Position numbers and translations under genes: made by a program | Part shown: in pieces, positions 1-9,408 of the stretch | How positions within the stretch are numbered: the stretch's first letter is position 1 | Layout of the letters: each line of letters opens with the position of its first letter | NCBI RefSeq assembly: GCF_038811545.1 | Contig: NZ_CP133319.1 | Coordinates: 682,001 to 746,000, forward strand | Direction of reading: 5' to 3' | DNA length: 64,000 bases | DNA from: Rhodoligotrophos sp. CJ14 | Lineage (GTDB): Bacteria; Pseudomonadota; Alphaproteobacteria; Rhizobiales; Im1 | The notes under the pieces: generated by a model | The model's input: the letters and a program-made list of their open reading frames with translations, nothing else | The model's database searches: none | Told to the model about the DNA's origin: nothing

Positions 1-876
1 GGCCAGCGCCACATCGGTGATGCTCATTCTGGAGTAGGTGAGCAGGTTTTCCGCGTGCTCCAGACGCAAGCGGCGATAGAAGCGGTTCGGCGCCTCGCCG
101 AGCAGGTCGGCGAAAAGACGTTCCATCTGGCGCAAGGATGTGCCGGCCATCGCCGCAAGCTCGTCCAGCGGCACGAGATCCTCGATGTGGCGCTCCATCG
201 CTTCAAGGACCGTGAGCAAGCGAGAATCACTGACCTGATAGCGCACCCGAGCTGGAAGGCGGCCTTCCGGCACGATGGCGGGCTGCCGGAAATGCACGAG
301 CTGATCAGCCACGGTGATCGCAAGCCTCGGGCCGTGCATCCGGCCGATATAGTCGAGCATCATATCGATCGCGGCCGCACCGCCCGAGCAGGTCATGCGA
401 TCCCGGTCGATCTCATAGAGCGTGTGCGTCACCGCGATCCCGGGATAGGTCTCTCGGAACCCGGGCAGGCTTTCCCAATGGCAAGTGGCGCGATAGCCAT
501 CCAGCACACCAGCCTCGGCCAGCAGAAACGGCCCCGTATCCATGCCGCCAAGGGGAATACCCTGGCGCGCGAGCCGCCTAACCTGGGCGACGGTGCTGCG
601 GGTATAGGCATGTTCCGGCTCATAGCTTGCGCAGAACATGGCAAGGTCCGGCCGGCCGATATCCGCAAGCCTGTGGGTCACGGTCACGGGGATCTCGTTC
701 GAGGCGGCAACCGGCAGGCCATCGGCGGAGACAAAGCGCCAGGAGAACACGGGTCCGGCGAAGCGGTTGGCCACCCGCAACGGCTCCACCGCGCCGAACA
801 GGGCAATCATCGAAAATTTGGGGAACAGCACGAAAGCGATCTCGCCTCGTCCATCCCCGTTTTGCGCGGCGGGCAA
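1..876 (-). CDS. GlxA family (AraC-type) transcriptional regulator, probable carnitine regulator CdhR; C-terminus cut by window edge
   Basis: The protein has an N-terminal DJ-1/PfpI-like sensor domain and then the start of an AraC helix-turn-helix. Readable blocks include [20 protein letters not shown] near the N-terminus, [11 protein letters not shown] at the position of the nucleophile-elbow segment of this family, and [13 protein letters not shown] with [14 protein letters not shown] in the first HTH. The second HTH lies off the left edge. The best start is a TTG at 876, 8 nt after GGGAG; an ATG nearby is out of frame, so the start is uncertain. The gene is divergent from the carnitine genes, as cdhR is in Pseudomonas. 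GlxA-type regulators of this group activate carnitine or betaine catabolism; the assignment to carnitine rests on the neighbours. Confidence 0.85.
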   Translation of the reverse strand, partial: MPAAQNGDGRGEIAFVLFPKFSMIALFGAVEPLRVANRFAGPVFSWRFVSADGLPVAASNEIPVTVTHRLADIGRPDLAMFCASYEPEHAYTRSTVAQVRRLARQGIPLGGMDTGPFLLAEAGVLDGYRATCHWESLPGFRETYPGIAVTHTLYEIDRDRMTCSGGAAAIDMMLDYIGRMHGPRLAITVADQLVHFRQPAIVPEGRLPARVRYQVSDSRLLTVLEAMERHIEDLVPLDELAAMAGTSLRQMERLFADLLGEAPNRFYRRLRLEHAENLLTYSRMSITDVALA

Positions 877-981
877 CCTCGAGCTCCCGGTCGAAAATGC
901 ACCTGGCGGAAACTATCAAGTGCGCGACGAAAATCGTCAATTGGCGAACAGGCCTTCGGCTATGCTCTTCCGCAAATGAAG

Positions 982-1001
982 AGGTGCCCTGCAATGCACC
1001 T
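982..1001. promoter_or_regulatory. Candidate operator: perfect inverted repeat upstream of the carnitine operon
   Basis: AGGTGC and GCACCT arms of 6 bp are separated by 8 bp in the 140-bp divergent intergenic region and end 15 bp before the BKACE start codon. A second short repeat, GACGA-AAA-TCGTC, lies at 926-938. Either could bind the divergent GlxA/CdhR-type regulator; this is inference from position and symmetry only. Confidence 0.3.
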
Positions 1002-1016
1002 GGACAGGGGACGAGC

Positions 1017-1910
1017 ATGATCACGCCCAAGACAATCATCACCTGCGCCGTGACTGGAGCTGGCGACACCGTCGGCAAGCATCCCGCCATCCCGGTCACG
1101 CCCGAGCAGATCGCCAACGCGGCCCTGGAAGCCCATCGGGCGGGCGCCGCCATCGTGCATTGCCATGTGCGCGACCCCAAGACCGGCAAGCCCGCGCGCA
1201 AGGTCGAGTACTATGCGGAAGTGGTCGAGCGCATCAAGGCCGCCAAGACCGATCTGATCATCAATCTCACCGCCGGGATGGGCGGTGATCTCATTATCGG
1301 CGATGGCGCTCGGCCGATGGATTTCGGCCCGGATACGGATCTGGTCGGCCCCGAGGAGCGGCTGGCGCATGTGAAGCTCCTGCGCCCGGAGATCTGCACG
1401 CTCGATTGCGGCACACTCAATTTCGGCGATGGCAATACCTTGGCGGTGCAGACGCCCAACCAGCTGCGAGAACAGGCGCGCCTCATCCAGTCCTATGGGG
1501 TGAAGGCGGAGATGGAGATCTTCGATTCCGGCAATCTGTGGTTCGCCAAGCAGCTCTGCGAGGAAGGGCTCCTGGATGACCGGCCGATGTTCCAGCTTTG
1601 CCTCGGCATCCCATGGGGGGCGCCGGTGAGCCCGGCCACCGCCGTTTACCAGTCGCAGATGCTGCCGCCCAATGCTGTCTGGGCGGGCTTCGGCATCGGG
1701 CGCTGGCAAATGCCCATGGTGGCGCAAATGGTGCTGCTCGGCGGCCATGTGCGCGTCGGGCTTGAGGATAATCTCTATCTCGATCGCGGGGTCTATGCCT
1801 CCAATGGCACCCTGGTCGAGCGGGCGGTCAAGATCATCGAGATGCTGGGAAGCAGTGTCGCAAGCCCCGCCGAGGCGCGCGAGATTCTCGGCCTCAAGCA
1901 GCCGGCGTGA
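1017..1910 (+). CDS. BKACE family beta-keto acid cleavage enzyme, probable 3-dehydrocarnitine cleavage enzyme
   Basis: This 297-residue protein belongs to the BKACE (3-keto-5-aminohexanoate cleavage, DUF849) family: Zn-dependent TIM-barrel enzymes that split a beta-keto acid with acetyl-CoA into acetoacetate and a new CoA ester. The [12 protein letters not shown] block carries the two Zn-ligand histidines, and [12 protein letters not shown] carries the conserved late glutamate. Next to carnitine dehydrogenase, the expected reaction is dehydrocarnitine plus acetyl-CoA giving betainyl-CoA and acetoacetate, as for CdhC of Pseudomonas. The start is ATG 1017 after a GGGGACGAG purine run. Its TGA overlaps the next ATG (TGATG), indicating translational coupling. 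Substrate choice is inferred from the operon; the family itself is promiscuous. Confidence 0.9.
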   Translation: MITPKTIITCAVTGAGDTVGKHPAIPVTPEQIANAALEAHRAGAAIVHCHVRDPKTGKPARKVEYYAEVVERIKAAKTDLIINLTAGMGGDLIIGDGARPMDFGPDTDLVGPEERLAHVKLLRPEICTLDCGTLNFGDGNTLAVQTPNQLREQARLIQSYGVKAEMEIFDSGNLWFAKQLCEEGLLDDRPMFQLCLGIPWGAPVSPATAVYQSQMLPPNAVWAGFGIGRWQMPMVAQMVLLGGHVRVGLEDNLYLDRGVYASNGTLVERAVKIIEMLGSSVASPAEAREILGLKQPA

Positions 1911-3415
1911 TGGCCATGACGAACACCAATTCCATACGCACCGTCGGCATTATCGGCTCCGGCGTCATCGGCGCGGGCTGGTCGGCGCGGCTTCTGGTGC
2001 GCGGCTTCGATGTGATCGCCACCGATCCTGCCCCGGGCGCCGAAGAGCGTCTCAATGAGGCAATCGAGACCGCCTGGCCGGCCATGCTGAAGCTGATGCC
2101 GGTCGCCCCTGGCCCGCGCGGTCAATTGCGCTTCACCCGGTCAGTGGAAGAGGTCGCGGAAGCCGCCGACTTCATCCAGGAGGCCGCGCCCGAGCGCGAG
2201 CAGCTCAAGATCGATCTCTTCGCCACGATCGATTCGATCGCGCGGCCCGAGGTGGTGATCGCCTCCAGTTCGTCGGGCTTTTTGCCATCACGGCTACAGT
2301 CTGCCTGCACGCGCCACCCTGAGCGGGTGGTGATCGGACATCCCTTCAATCCGGTCTACCTCCTGCCGCTCGTCGAATTGGTGCCGGGGGATAAGACCTC
2401 CACTGCCGCCATGGACCGGGCCGCTGCCTATTACGAGCGGATCGGCATGCATGTGCTGCGCCTGAGCAAGGAGATCGACGGCTATATCTGCGACCGGCTG
2501 CAGGAGGCGCTATGGCGCGAGGCTCTGCACATTCTCAACAAGGGGGTGGCGACCACCGCGCAGATCGACGATTCGATCGTCTATTCCGCCGGCCTGCGCT
2601 GGGCATTTATGGGCTCGTTCCTCACCTATCATCTGGCCGGCGGCCCAGGCGGCATGCGCCACTTCATGGCCCAGTTCGATCCCACGCTGGACCTGCCCTG
2701 GACCGATCTCAAATATCCCGCATGGAGCGATGAGCTCTCGGAGCGGCTGATCTCGGGATGTGAAGCGCAAGCGGCCGGACGTTCGGTGCGGGAGCTCGAA
2801 TCCTTGCGCAATGACGTGCTCGTCGATCTCATGCGCGTGCTGCAGCAGCACAAGATCGGAGCCGGCACGGTGCTGGCCCGCGAGGAAGCGGCCGCATATC
2901 AATCACGCGGTATCAGGCCATGGCAGCCGGGCGATGCAATTGCGGCGCCGCTCGAGCTCTACCGCAGCCATGTCTCGCCGCAATGGGTCGATTACAACAA
3001 CCATATGAGCGAGAGCTATTATCTCACCGCCTTTGGCGATGCGACCGATGCCCTCTTCCGTTTCATCGGAGATGACGAGGCCTATCGGGCAACCGGGCTC
3101 TCCTTCTACACAGTTGAGACGCATATCAATTATCTGAAGGAGGTCGCGGCGGGCGAGCCCTTGCGCTTCACCACCCAGATCCTCGGCCTTGATGCGAAGC
3201 GGATGCACATCTTTCATCAGATGTTCCACGGACAGACCGGCGATCTGCTTGCCACCACCGAGCAGATGCTCCTCCATGTGGACACGAAGGCGCAGAAGGC
3301 CTGCCCGATCCGCGAGGATGTCTTCTCGGCCCTCAAGGCCATCTGGGCCATACACAAAACCATGCCGAAGCCCGGTCAGGTCGGCCGGATCATGACCGTG
3401 CCGGAGCCGGTGTGA
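1910..3415 (+). CDS. L-carnitine 3-dehydrogenase fused to a C-terminal thioesterase (hotdog) domain
   Basis: The N-terminal two thirds match 3-hydroxyacyl-CoA dehydrogenase-like carnitine dehydrogenase: a Rossmann NAD site GSGVIGAGW around residues 15-25, then SSSSGFLPS and GHPFNPVYLLPLVE. From about residue 345 to the end is a 4HBT hotdog domain with the signature WVDYNNHMSESYY. The expected role is NAD-dependent oxidation of L-carnitine to 3-dehydrocarnitine, with the thioesterase probably releasing glycine betaine from betainyl-CoA made by the neighbouring BKACE enzyme. Fused versions are known in rhizobia; in Pseudomonas the two activities are separate genes. A GTG directly precedes ATG 1910; ATG 1916 is also possible. 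The stop overlaps the next start (TGATG). Confidence 0.92.
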   Translation: MAMTNTNSIRTVGIIGSGVIGAGWSARLLVRGFDVIATDPAPGAEERLNEAIETAWPAMLKLMPVAPGPRGQLRFTRSVEEVAEAADFIQEAAPEREQLKIDLFATIDSIARPEVVIASSSSGFLPSRLQSACTRHPERVVIGHPFNPVYLLPLVELVPGDKTSTAAMDRAAAYYERIGMHVLRLSKEIDGYICDRLQEALWREALHILNKGVATTAQIDDSIVYSAGLRWAFMGSFLTYHLAGGPGGMRHFMAQFDPTLDLPWTDLKYPAWSDELSERLISGCEAQAAGRSVRELESLRNDVLVDLMRVLQQHKIGAGTVLAREEAAAYQSRGIRPWQPGDAIAAPLELYRSHVSPQWVDYNNHMSESYYLTAFGDATDALFRFIGDDEAYRATGLSFYTVETHINYLKEVAAGEPLRFTTQILGLDAKRMHIFHQMFHGQTGDLLATTEQMLLHVDTKAQKACPIREDVFSALKAIWAIHKTMPKPGQVGRIMTVPEPV

Positions 3416-4179
3416 TGACGGGCCAGCGCGTCATGGTCACGGCGGCGGCACGCGGTATCGGGCGCGCAATTGCGCTTGGCTTCGCCGCGGCCGGCGCGCG
3501 GGTGCATATCTGCGATGTCGACGACGAGGCGCTGGAGGAGTTTCGCGCAGAGGCTCCGGAGATCGAGGCCGCCTATTGCGATGTGACCGATGAGGATGAT
3601 GTCGACCGCTGGTTTGCCGATGCGCTGGATGAGCTCGGCGGTCTCGACGTGCTCGTCAACAATGCCGGGATCGCAGGCCCCACGGCTGCCGTCGAGGATA
3701 TGAGCCTTGATGGCTGGCGGCATTGCGTGGCCGTCAATCTCGACAGCCAGTTTCTCTGCGTGCGGCGCGCTGTGCCGATCATGAAGCAGCAGGGGCGCGG
3801 CGCCATCATCAACATGTCCTCGACGGCCGGTCTCTATGGCTACGGCTATCGCACGCCCTATGCTTCGGCCAAATGGGCGGTGATCGGCTTCACCAAATCC
3901 CTGGCGGTCGAGCTCGGACCCCATGGCATCCGGGTGAACGCCGTCTGCCCTGGCTCGGTCGAGGGCGAGCGGATGGATCGAGTGATAGCTGCCCAGGCAC
4001 GCGTTTCCGGCCTGAGCGAGCACGAAATCCGCACAGATTATGCAAAGCAAGCCTCCCTGCGCCGCTTCGTCGACCCGGAGGAAATTGCGGATATGGTGCT
4101 GTTCCTGGCCTCGCCCCAGGCTGCGATGGTCTCCGGCCAAGCCATCGCGGTCGATGGACATACCGAGACCTTCCGCTGA
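3415..4179 (+). CDS. SDR family NAD(P)-dependent oxidoreductase
   Basis: A classical 254-residue short-chain dehydrogenase. It shows a nucleotide-binding AAARGIGRAIA near residue 10, the structural NNAG motif, a catalytic Ser in INMSSTAGLYG, YASAKWAV for the Tyr-x3-Lys pair, and a late VCPGSVEGERMDR segment. It is translationally coupled to the carnitine dehydrogenase, so it probably acts in the same catabolic route, for example oxidising a 3-hydroxy intermediate. The exact substrate cannot be read from the sequence. The start ATG 3415 is preceded by an in-frame GTG. Confidence 0.88.
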   Translation: MTGQRVMVTAAARGIGRAIALGFAAAGARVHICDVDDEALEEFRAEAPEIEAAYCDVTDEDDVDRWFADALDELGGLDVLVNNAGIAGPTAAVEDMSLDGWRHCVAVNLDSQFLCVRRAVPIMKQQGRGAIINMSSTAGLYGYGYRTPYASAKWAVIGFTKSLAVELGPHGIRVNAVCPGSVEGERMDRVIAAQARVSGLSEHEIRTDYAKQASLRRFVDPEEIADMVLFLASPQAAMVSGQAIAVDGHTETFR

Positions 4180-4251
4180 AAAGGGGAGATGCGGCCCTGA
4201 GGGCGCCGCCAAGGGGACCGCTTCAACAACACAGAAACAAAGGGGAGCTCC

Positions 4252-5415
4252 ATGGATTTCTCGCTCACCGACGAACAGAAGATGCTCATCCGCACGACCC
4301 GCGCCTTCGTGGAGCAGGAGCTGTTTCCGCATGAGGCAGAGGTCGAGCGCACGGGCGAGTTGAGGCGCGAGCTTGCCGAGGACATCAAGGCCAAGGCGAT
4401 CGCCGCCGGACTTTATGCGGCCAATATGCCCGAGGAAGCGGGCGGGGCTGGCCTCGATGCGGTCTCATGGGTGCTTTATGAGAAGGAACTGAGCCGCGCC
4501 AATTACGCGCTGCATTGGAACTGCGTGGCGCGGCCATCGAACATCCTGATGGCCTGCACGCCTGAGCAGCGCGAGCGTTATCTCTACCCCACGGTGCGCG
4601 GCGAGCGCAGTGATTGCCTGGCAATGACCGAGCCCGAGGCTGGCTCGGACGTGCGCTCGATGAAATGTTCGGCGGTTCAGAACGGCAGCGACTGGGTGAT
4701 CAACGGCACCAAGCATTTCATCAGCCATGCCGACGTGGCCGATTTCGTCATCCTGTTCGCCGCATCTGGAGTGGAGGATACGCCGAGGGGGCCCAAGAAA
4801 CTGATCACCGCCTTCCTCATCGATAAGGGCACGCCCGGCTTCGAGGTGCTCCCGGGCTACGAGAATGTCTCGCATCGGGGCTACAAGAACTCTATCCTGC
4901 GCTTTGAGAATTGCCGTGTGCCGGCGTCCCAGGTTCTCGGCGAGGTGCATAAGGGCTTCGAGGTTGCCAATGATTGGCTCGGGCCCACGCGGCTCCAGGT
5001 TGCCGCGGGCTGCCTCGGCCGGGCGGAGCGAGCCCTCGACCTGGCGCTGCAATGGGCAGCCTCGCGCAAGCAGTTCGGACAGCAGATCGGCAAGTTCCAG
5101 GGCGTCTCGTTCAAGCTTGCGGATATGGCGACCCGCTATAAGGCGGCCGAGATGCTGGTACTCAATGCGGCGTGGAAATCCGATCAGGGCGCGATGACGG
5201 ATGAGGATGCGGCCATGGCCAAGCTCTATGCCAGCGAGATGCTCGCCTTCGTGACCGATGAAGCGTTGCAGATCCACGGCGGCATGGGGCTGATGAGCGA
5301 ATTGCCGCTCGAGAGACTGTGGCGTGATGCACGGATTGAGCGCATCTGGGAGGGCACGAGCGAGATCCAGCGCCATATCATCTCGCGCGCGCTCCTCCGC
5401 CCGCTTGGTGCCTGA
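4252..5415 (+). CDS. Acyl-CoA dehydrogenase
   Basis: The protein has 387 residues, normal for a flavin-dependent acyl-CoA dehydrogenase. Signature blocks are AMTEPEAGSD (FAD/substrate site), the middle beta domain with GTKHFISHADVADF, and the C-terminal RIWEGTSEIQRHIISR, whose Glu is at the usual catalytic position. A strong AAAGGGGAGCTCC precedes ATG 4252, and 72 bp separate it from the SDR gene. Within a carnitine cluster followed by an acyl-CoA synthetase, a reasonable idea is dehydrogenation of a trimethylammonio-acyl-CoA such as gamma-butyrobetainyl-CoA, feeding the carnitine route. This is inference; short-chain or branched acyl-CoA substrates remain possible. Confidence 0.92.
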   Translation: MDFSLTDEQKMLIRTTRAFVEQELFPHEAEVERTGELRRELAEDIKAKAIAAGLYAANMPEEAGGAGLDAVSWVLYEKELSRANYALHWNCVARPSNILMACTPEQRERYLYPTVRGERSDCLAMTEPEAGSDVRSMKCSAVQNGSDWVINGTKHFISHADVADFVILFAASGVEDTPRGPKKLITAFLIDKGTPGFEVLPGYENVSHRGYKNSILRFENCRVPASQVLGEVHKGFEVANDWLGPTRLQVAAGCLGRAERALDLALQWAASRKQFGQQIGKFQGVSFKLADMATRYKAAEMLVLNAAWKSDQGAMTDEDAAMAKLYASEMLAFVTDEALQIHGGMGLMSELPLERLWRDARIERIWEGTSEIQRHIISRALLRPLGA

Positions 5416-5423
5416 GGACCTCC

Positions 5424-7514
5424 ATGGCGTTGTCCACCATCTCGCCCTCTTGCGAAAGGCCGGCGCGCGCGCCGGCCGCCGAACGCCTCAACCGCCTGTT
5501 CAAGCCCCGGTCGATCGCCTTCATCGGGGGCCGCGAGGCGGAGATCGCCTTGCGGCGCACCCTCGAGCTCGGCTTTCCCGGCAAGCTCTATGCGGTTCAC
5601 CCGAAGCGCGAGCAGATGGCAGGCCTTGCCTGCCTCCGGAGCCTCGATGATCTCCCCGAGCCGATCGATGCGGCTTTTATCGGTGTACCGCGCGGCCCGA
5701 CCATCGAGCTTGTGCGAGAGCTAGCGCGCCGCGGCTGCGGAGGTGCGGTGCTCTATGCTTCGGGCTTCAGCGAGACGGGCGAGGACGGCGCCAGGCTGCA
5801 GCAGACGCTGCTGGAGGCTGCCGGCGGCATGCCGGTCATGGGACCCAACTGCTATGGCTATGTGAGCATGCTCGAGCGCTGCGCACTCTGGCCCGATGTG
5901 CATGCCTTGCGTGACCGTGAGGACGGCGTCGCGATCGTCACCCAAAGCGGCAACATGGCCTGCAACTTCACCTTCACACAGCGCGGGCTACCGGTCGCAG
6001 CCGTTTATGCGCTGGGCAACCAGGCGGATATCGGCATCGCCGATATGGTGGACGTGTTCGTGGCGGATGAGCGGATCAAGGCGATCGGCCTCCATATCGA
6101 GGGGCTCAGCGATATCCGCGCCTTCGCCGCGGCTGCGGAACGCGCGCGGCTGGCTCGCAAGCCGATCGTGGTGCTCAAGACCGGCCGATCGGCAGCTGGC
6201 GCCAGAGTGGCGATGAGCCATACGGGATCGCTTGCGGGGGCGGATGCGCTTTATGACGCCATGTTCGCGCGCTATGGCGTCGTGCGCGCCAAGAGCATGA
6301 CGGCCTTTGCCGAAACGCTGAAGTTCCTGGCCATCGTAGGGTCCTTGCCCGGCAATCGCCTGGTCTCGCTGTCCTGTTCGGGAGGCGAAGCGGCGCTGGT
6401 CGCCGATATGGCCGAAGATCGGGATTTGTGCTTCCCGCCCTTCGGTGACAGTGCCTCGGCAGTGCGCGCGACACTCAACGAGTATGTGGCGATCGAGAAC
6501 CCGCTCGATTACCACACCTTCATCTGGGGACACCCGGAACAGCAGAAGGCGACCTTCCGTGCGGCGCTTGCCGGCCCGTTCGATCTCGGCCTTCTGATCC
6601 TCGACATGCCGACTGGCGGCCTGAATGATGCGGATTGGGTCGCTGCAGCCGATGCCATGGCCTGGGCCTCCGAGCAAACGGGAACCCGCGCCGCGGTGGT
6701 GGCAACGCTCCATGAATGCCTGTCGGAGCCGGTGCGCGACATGCTGGCTGCGCGTGGGGTTGCACCCATGATCGGCCTTGATGATGCGCTCACCGCATTC
6801 GAAGCGGCAGCAGGGGTCCATATCGCCTGGTCGCGCGAAGCACCACCCCTCCCCGCACCGATTAGTCGAGCGCAAGCGCCCGTCCGCAGCATCAGCGAGC
6901 GCGCGGCCAAGGACATGCTCGCCCGCTTCGATATTCCCGTGCCGTCTGGTGCCGTGTGCGCTCCCGACGCGGCGGGCGATGTGGCTGATCGGATCGGCTA
7001 TCCCGTGGTCGCCAAAGCCTCAGGCGATCAGCTTCTGCACAAATCCGAGGTCGGCGGCATCGCGCTCAATCTGCGCGACCGGTCAGCGGTTAAGCAAGCC
7101 GCCGCCCGGCTCTCCTCCCTTTCCGGCGAGCTCCTGGTTGAGCGCATGGTCGAGGATGCGGTCTGCGAGATCATTGTCGGTGCGATTGAGGATCCCCAGT
7201 TCGGCCAGGCTTTGGTGATCGGCGCAGGCGGGGTGCTCACCGAGCTTGTCGGTGATAGCGCAACGCTCCTTTTGCCCACCGGCCGCGCTGAGGTGGAGCA
7301 GGCTTTGAGCAGGCTCAAGGTTGCCAAGCTCATCGACGGCTTCCGCGGCAAGTCGGGGGATCGTGAGGCTCTGATCGCCGCGATCCTGAGGATTGGCGAT
7401 TTTGTCCTGGCTCATGCCGGCCGGCTTGCCGAGCTCGATATCAACCCGTTGCTTGTGCGCCCTCCTGGCAAAGGGGTCGTTGCCGTCGATGCGCTGATCC
7501 GGATCCGGGATTGA
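5424..7514 (+). CDS. NDP-forming acyl-CoA synthetase (acetate-CoA ligase, ADP-forming, family)
   Basis: This 696-residue protein fuses both parts of ADP-forming acyl-CoA synthetases. The N-terminal half has CoA-binding and succinyl-CoA-synthetase-like domains with MGPNCYGYVSM, TQSGNMACNF and MSHTGSLAGAD, the last carrying the phosphohistidine-type His. The C-terminal half, from about residue 500, is an ATP-grasp domain with GYPVVAKASGDQLLHKSEVGGIALNL and a late LAELDINPLLVRP. It would ligate a carboxylate to CoA. It starts 8 nt after the acyl-CoA dehydrogenase stop with GAGGACCTCC before ATG 5424, so it is co-transcribed and probably activates the substrate of that dehydrogenase. The substrate is unknown. 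Confidence 0.9.
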   Translation: MALSTISPSCERPARAPAAERLNRLFKPRSIAFIGGREAEIALRRTLELGFPGKLYAVHPKREQMAGLACLRSLDDLPEPIDAAFIGVPRGPTIELVRELARRGCGGAVLYASGFSETGEDGARLQQTLLEAAGGMPVMGPNCYGYVSMLERCALWPDVHALRDREDGVAIVTQSGNMACNFTFTQRGLPVAAVYALGNQADIGIADMVDVFVADERIKAIGLHIEGLSDIRAFAAAAERARLARKPIVVLKTGRSAAGARVAMSHTGSLAGADALYDAMFARYGVVRAKSMTAFAETLKFLAIVGSLPGNRLVSLSCSGGEAALVADMAEDRDLCFPPFGDSASAVRATLNEYVAIENPLDYHTFIWGHPEQQKATFRAALAGPFDLGLLILDMPTGGLNDADWVAAADAMAWASEQTGTRAAVVATLHECLSEPVRDMLAARGVAPMIGLDDALTAFEAAAGVHIAWSREAPPLPAPISRAQAPVRSISERAAKDMLARFDIPVPSGAVCAPDAAGDVADRIGYPVVAKASGDQLLHKSEVGGIALNLRDRSAVKQAAARLSSLSGELLVERMVEDAVCEIIVGAIEDPQFGQALVIGAGGVLTELVGDSATLLLPTGRAEVEQALSRLKVAKLIDGFRGKSGDREALIAAILRIGDFVLAHAGRLAELDINPLLVRPPGKGVVAVDALIRIRD

Positions 7515-7700
7515 AGCAAAAACGCGCACCGGTCTGCCACATCAGCTTGAGCCTTTCTAAGGCCCTCGACCTCGCGCGCGGGAATGCTCGCAATTGCATG
7601 CTCGCGCAGCGAAGATCATTAACCCACAGAGGGTTAGAAGCGGGAACCAATCGCGGAAAGGAGGTATTATCAAACAAGTCAACTTTTAGGGAGTAGCCCA

Positions 7701-7967
7701 ATGTCGCAGCCATACGACAATCAGCCGCCTCGGATGCCCCCGCCGCAGAGGACCGGCACCAGCTTGGCCATCCTCTTTGCCGCACTGCTCGCCGTGGTCG
7801 CAGCGCTCAGCTATTTCGTGTTCGGCACGGATCAGAGGGGCGATCAGACAGCGCAGACGGGCGCCAGCACCACGGCTGAGAACACGGCGGAAGCCCCTGC
7901 TATTGCACCAAATCCCGCCCCCAATCCCATTCCGGGCCAGCCGAGCCAGCCGAACCAGGCACAGTAA
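7701..7967 (+). CDS. Small single-pass membrane protein with Pro-rich tail, unknown function
   Basis: This 88-residue protein has a Pro-rich N-terminus (residues 5-17), one hydrophobic helix (TSLAILFAALLAVVAALSYFVFG, about residues 20-42) and a low-complexity Ala/Pro/Gln/Thr tail. It is preceded by TTAGGGAGTAGCCCA. The tail is probably periplasmic. The 186 bp before it hold no recognisable promoter. I do not recognise a family, and composition gives no function. Confidence 0.65.
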   Translation: MSQPYDNQPPRMPPPQRTGTSLAILFAALLAVVAALSYFVFGTDQRGDQTAQTGASTTAENTAEAPAIAPNPAPNPIPGQPSQPNQAQ

Positions 7968-8027
7968 GCCAGAGTCGCGCCCAGTTCCTCTCCCATGCCG
8001 GGATCGATATCAGTCGGGCTGGCCTAT

Positions 8028-9287
8028 TCAGTTCGCAGGTCCGACGCTCTGGGTTCGAAGGCCCACCCGTGATCCGTCGATCAATCCGGTATCCTTCGGG
8101 AACACGCGCCAACCGAGTTTCTTGAAGCCCTGCTGCGCGTCCTCGGTCACAGTGCCGGTGATGCGCAGCTCAAGGCCATTGGCCCGCTCCTTGAGAATGC
8201 GTTCATTCATGGCCAGGGCCGCCTTCTCCACCGCATCCGTCCAGGCGATCATGTCGACGGGAAAGAAGCCGACCAGCTTCCCATCGGCCCGGCGCATGAA
8301 AGGCATGCCCACCATGGAGACGAAGGCCTCGAGCGGGGCAACCCTCGCATGATAGGCGGCTATCCATTGGGTCTGGAGCCGGTGAAAGAAAGCAAGATCA
8401 GGGCGTTGCGCCTTGGCGATCAAGGATAGATAGAGAGATAATCCCTCTGCCTGCCGCATCGTGCTCAACGCGGCCACGATCATCGTCTTGTCGGTGGGGG
8501 TGTAATTGCCATTGGCAAGGAAGGCTTGCGCCGCGCGCTCGTCGATACCCAGGGAATGCAGGGCTTCCCTGTTCAAAGCCTCAAGCTCGGGGACCGTCTT
8601 GGTGCGAATGAGCTCGCCGGTCTTGCCGCTTGATTTGGGGCCGGCAGCCGCGAGGCCGGCCGGTGCCTTTACCGCCCCCTTCACCGCAATGCCGCCGAGT
8701 GCGCTTGCCTCGGCGAGCTGGTTGAGGCGGGCCGCAAGGGGCGGAAAGCTAGTATAGGGATCGACATCATAGTCATAGGCGATCTGCCGCCTGGCAGCGG
8801 AGGCGCTGATCAGCGCTTCGGTCGCATTGGCAGGCTTGGGGTAAGGGTCAGTGAGACCCGCGCCGACTTTGCCAAAGGCCTCGCCAAAGCCGGACACTGC
8901 GCCGCTGGCCAGTGCGAGTGGATTGGTCATGGCATCGGCAACGGCATCGATCGGCTTTCCAAGCCCCGTGGCGAGGCCACGGCTGAATTCCTCGCTGGTG
9001 GACAGAGCTTCCAGCTTCTCGAGCACCGCAAGCTCGTGCAGCCTCAGCTTCAGGAGCTGCTCGCCGAAGACAGTATGGCGGCCAAAGGGCGTCTCGAGAG
9101 TGAACGCATAGAGCATCCCGTCGGACGCGACAGGGGTTTCGATCGTATAATTCGTCCCTTTCACGGCTGTGCCGAGCAAGGTTGCCGCCTCGGTCAAGGG
9201 CGGCTGCTCAGTGGCAGCGAGCGTCGAGAAGGATGTGAGCAGCAGGCCCAGCGCAACCAGCCGTGTTGTGAGCTCAAATCCCGCCAT
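8028..9287 (-). CDS. Exported protein of unknown function with Sec signal peptide
   Basis: The start is ATG 9287, preceded by GGGGAGGGCAC, which gives a typical signal peptide (FELTTRLVALGLLLTSFSTLAA) with cleavage near residue 25; an in-frame upstream ATG lacks a ribosome site. The mature part, about 395 residues, is Ala/Gly-rich in the middle (SGAVSGFGEAFGKVGAGL) with mostly helical segments later. No enzyme motif or lipobox cysteine is visible. It is divergent from the 2OG-Fe(II) oxygenase gene with about 120 bp between the starts. I do not recognise the family. Confidence 0.7.
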   Translation of the reverse strand: MAGFELTTRLVALGLLLTSFSTLAATEQPPLTEAATLLGTAVKGTNYTIETPVASDGMLYAFTLETPFGRHTVFGEQLLKLRLHELAVLEKLEALSTSEEFSRGLATGLGKPIDAVADAMTNPLALASGAVSGFGEAFGKVGAGLTDPYPKPANATEALISASAARRQIAYDYDVDPYTSFPPLAARLNQLAEASALGGIAVKGAVKAPAGLAAAGPKSSGKTGELIRTKTVPELEALNREALHSLGIDERAAQAFLANGNYTPTDKTMIVAALSTMRQAEGLSLYLSLIAKAQRPDLAFFHRLQTQWIAAYHARVAPLEAFVSMVGMPFMRRADGKLVGFFPVDMIAWTDAVEKAALAMNERILKERANGLELRITGTVTEDAQQGFKKLGWRVFPKDTGLIDGSRVGLRTQSVGPAN

Positions 9288-9408
9288 GTGCCCTCCCCGC
9301 GAACAAACCCGATGCAGCTTGGTTAATAGACAGAAGCGCCTCTCCATTGGCAATAGAGCGGCAGCGTTCTAAAACGGATCCTGGAGAACAAAACTCGGGG
9401 GAGAGAGC

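Noticed and set aside
55-1020. Long plus-strand frame across the left-end regulator
   Set aside because: It is antisense to the GlxA-type regulator, whose domains are clear, and encodes a low-complexity Arg/His/Gly-rich product without motifs.
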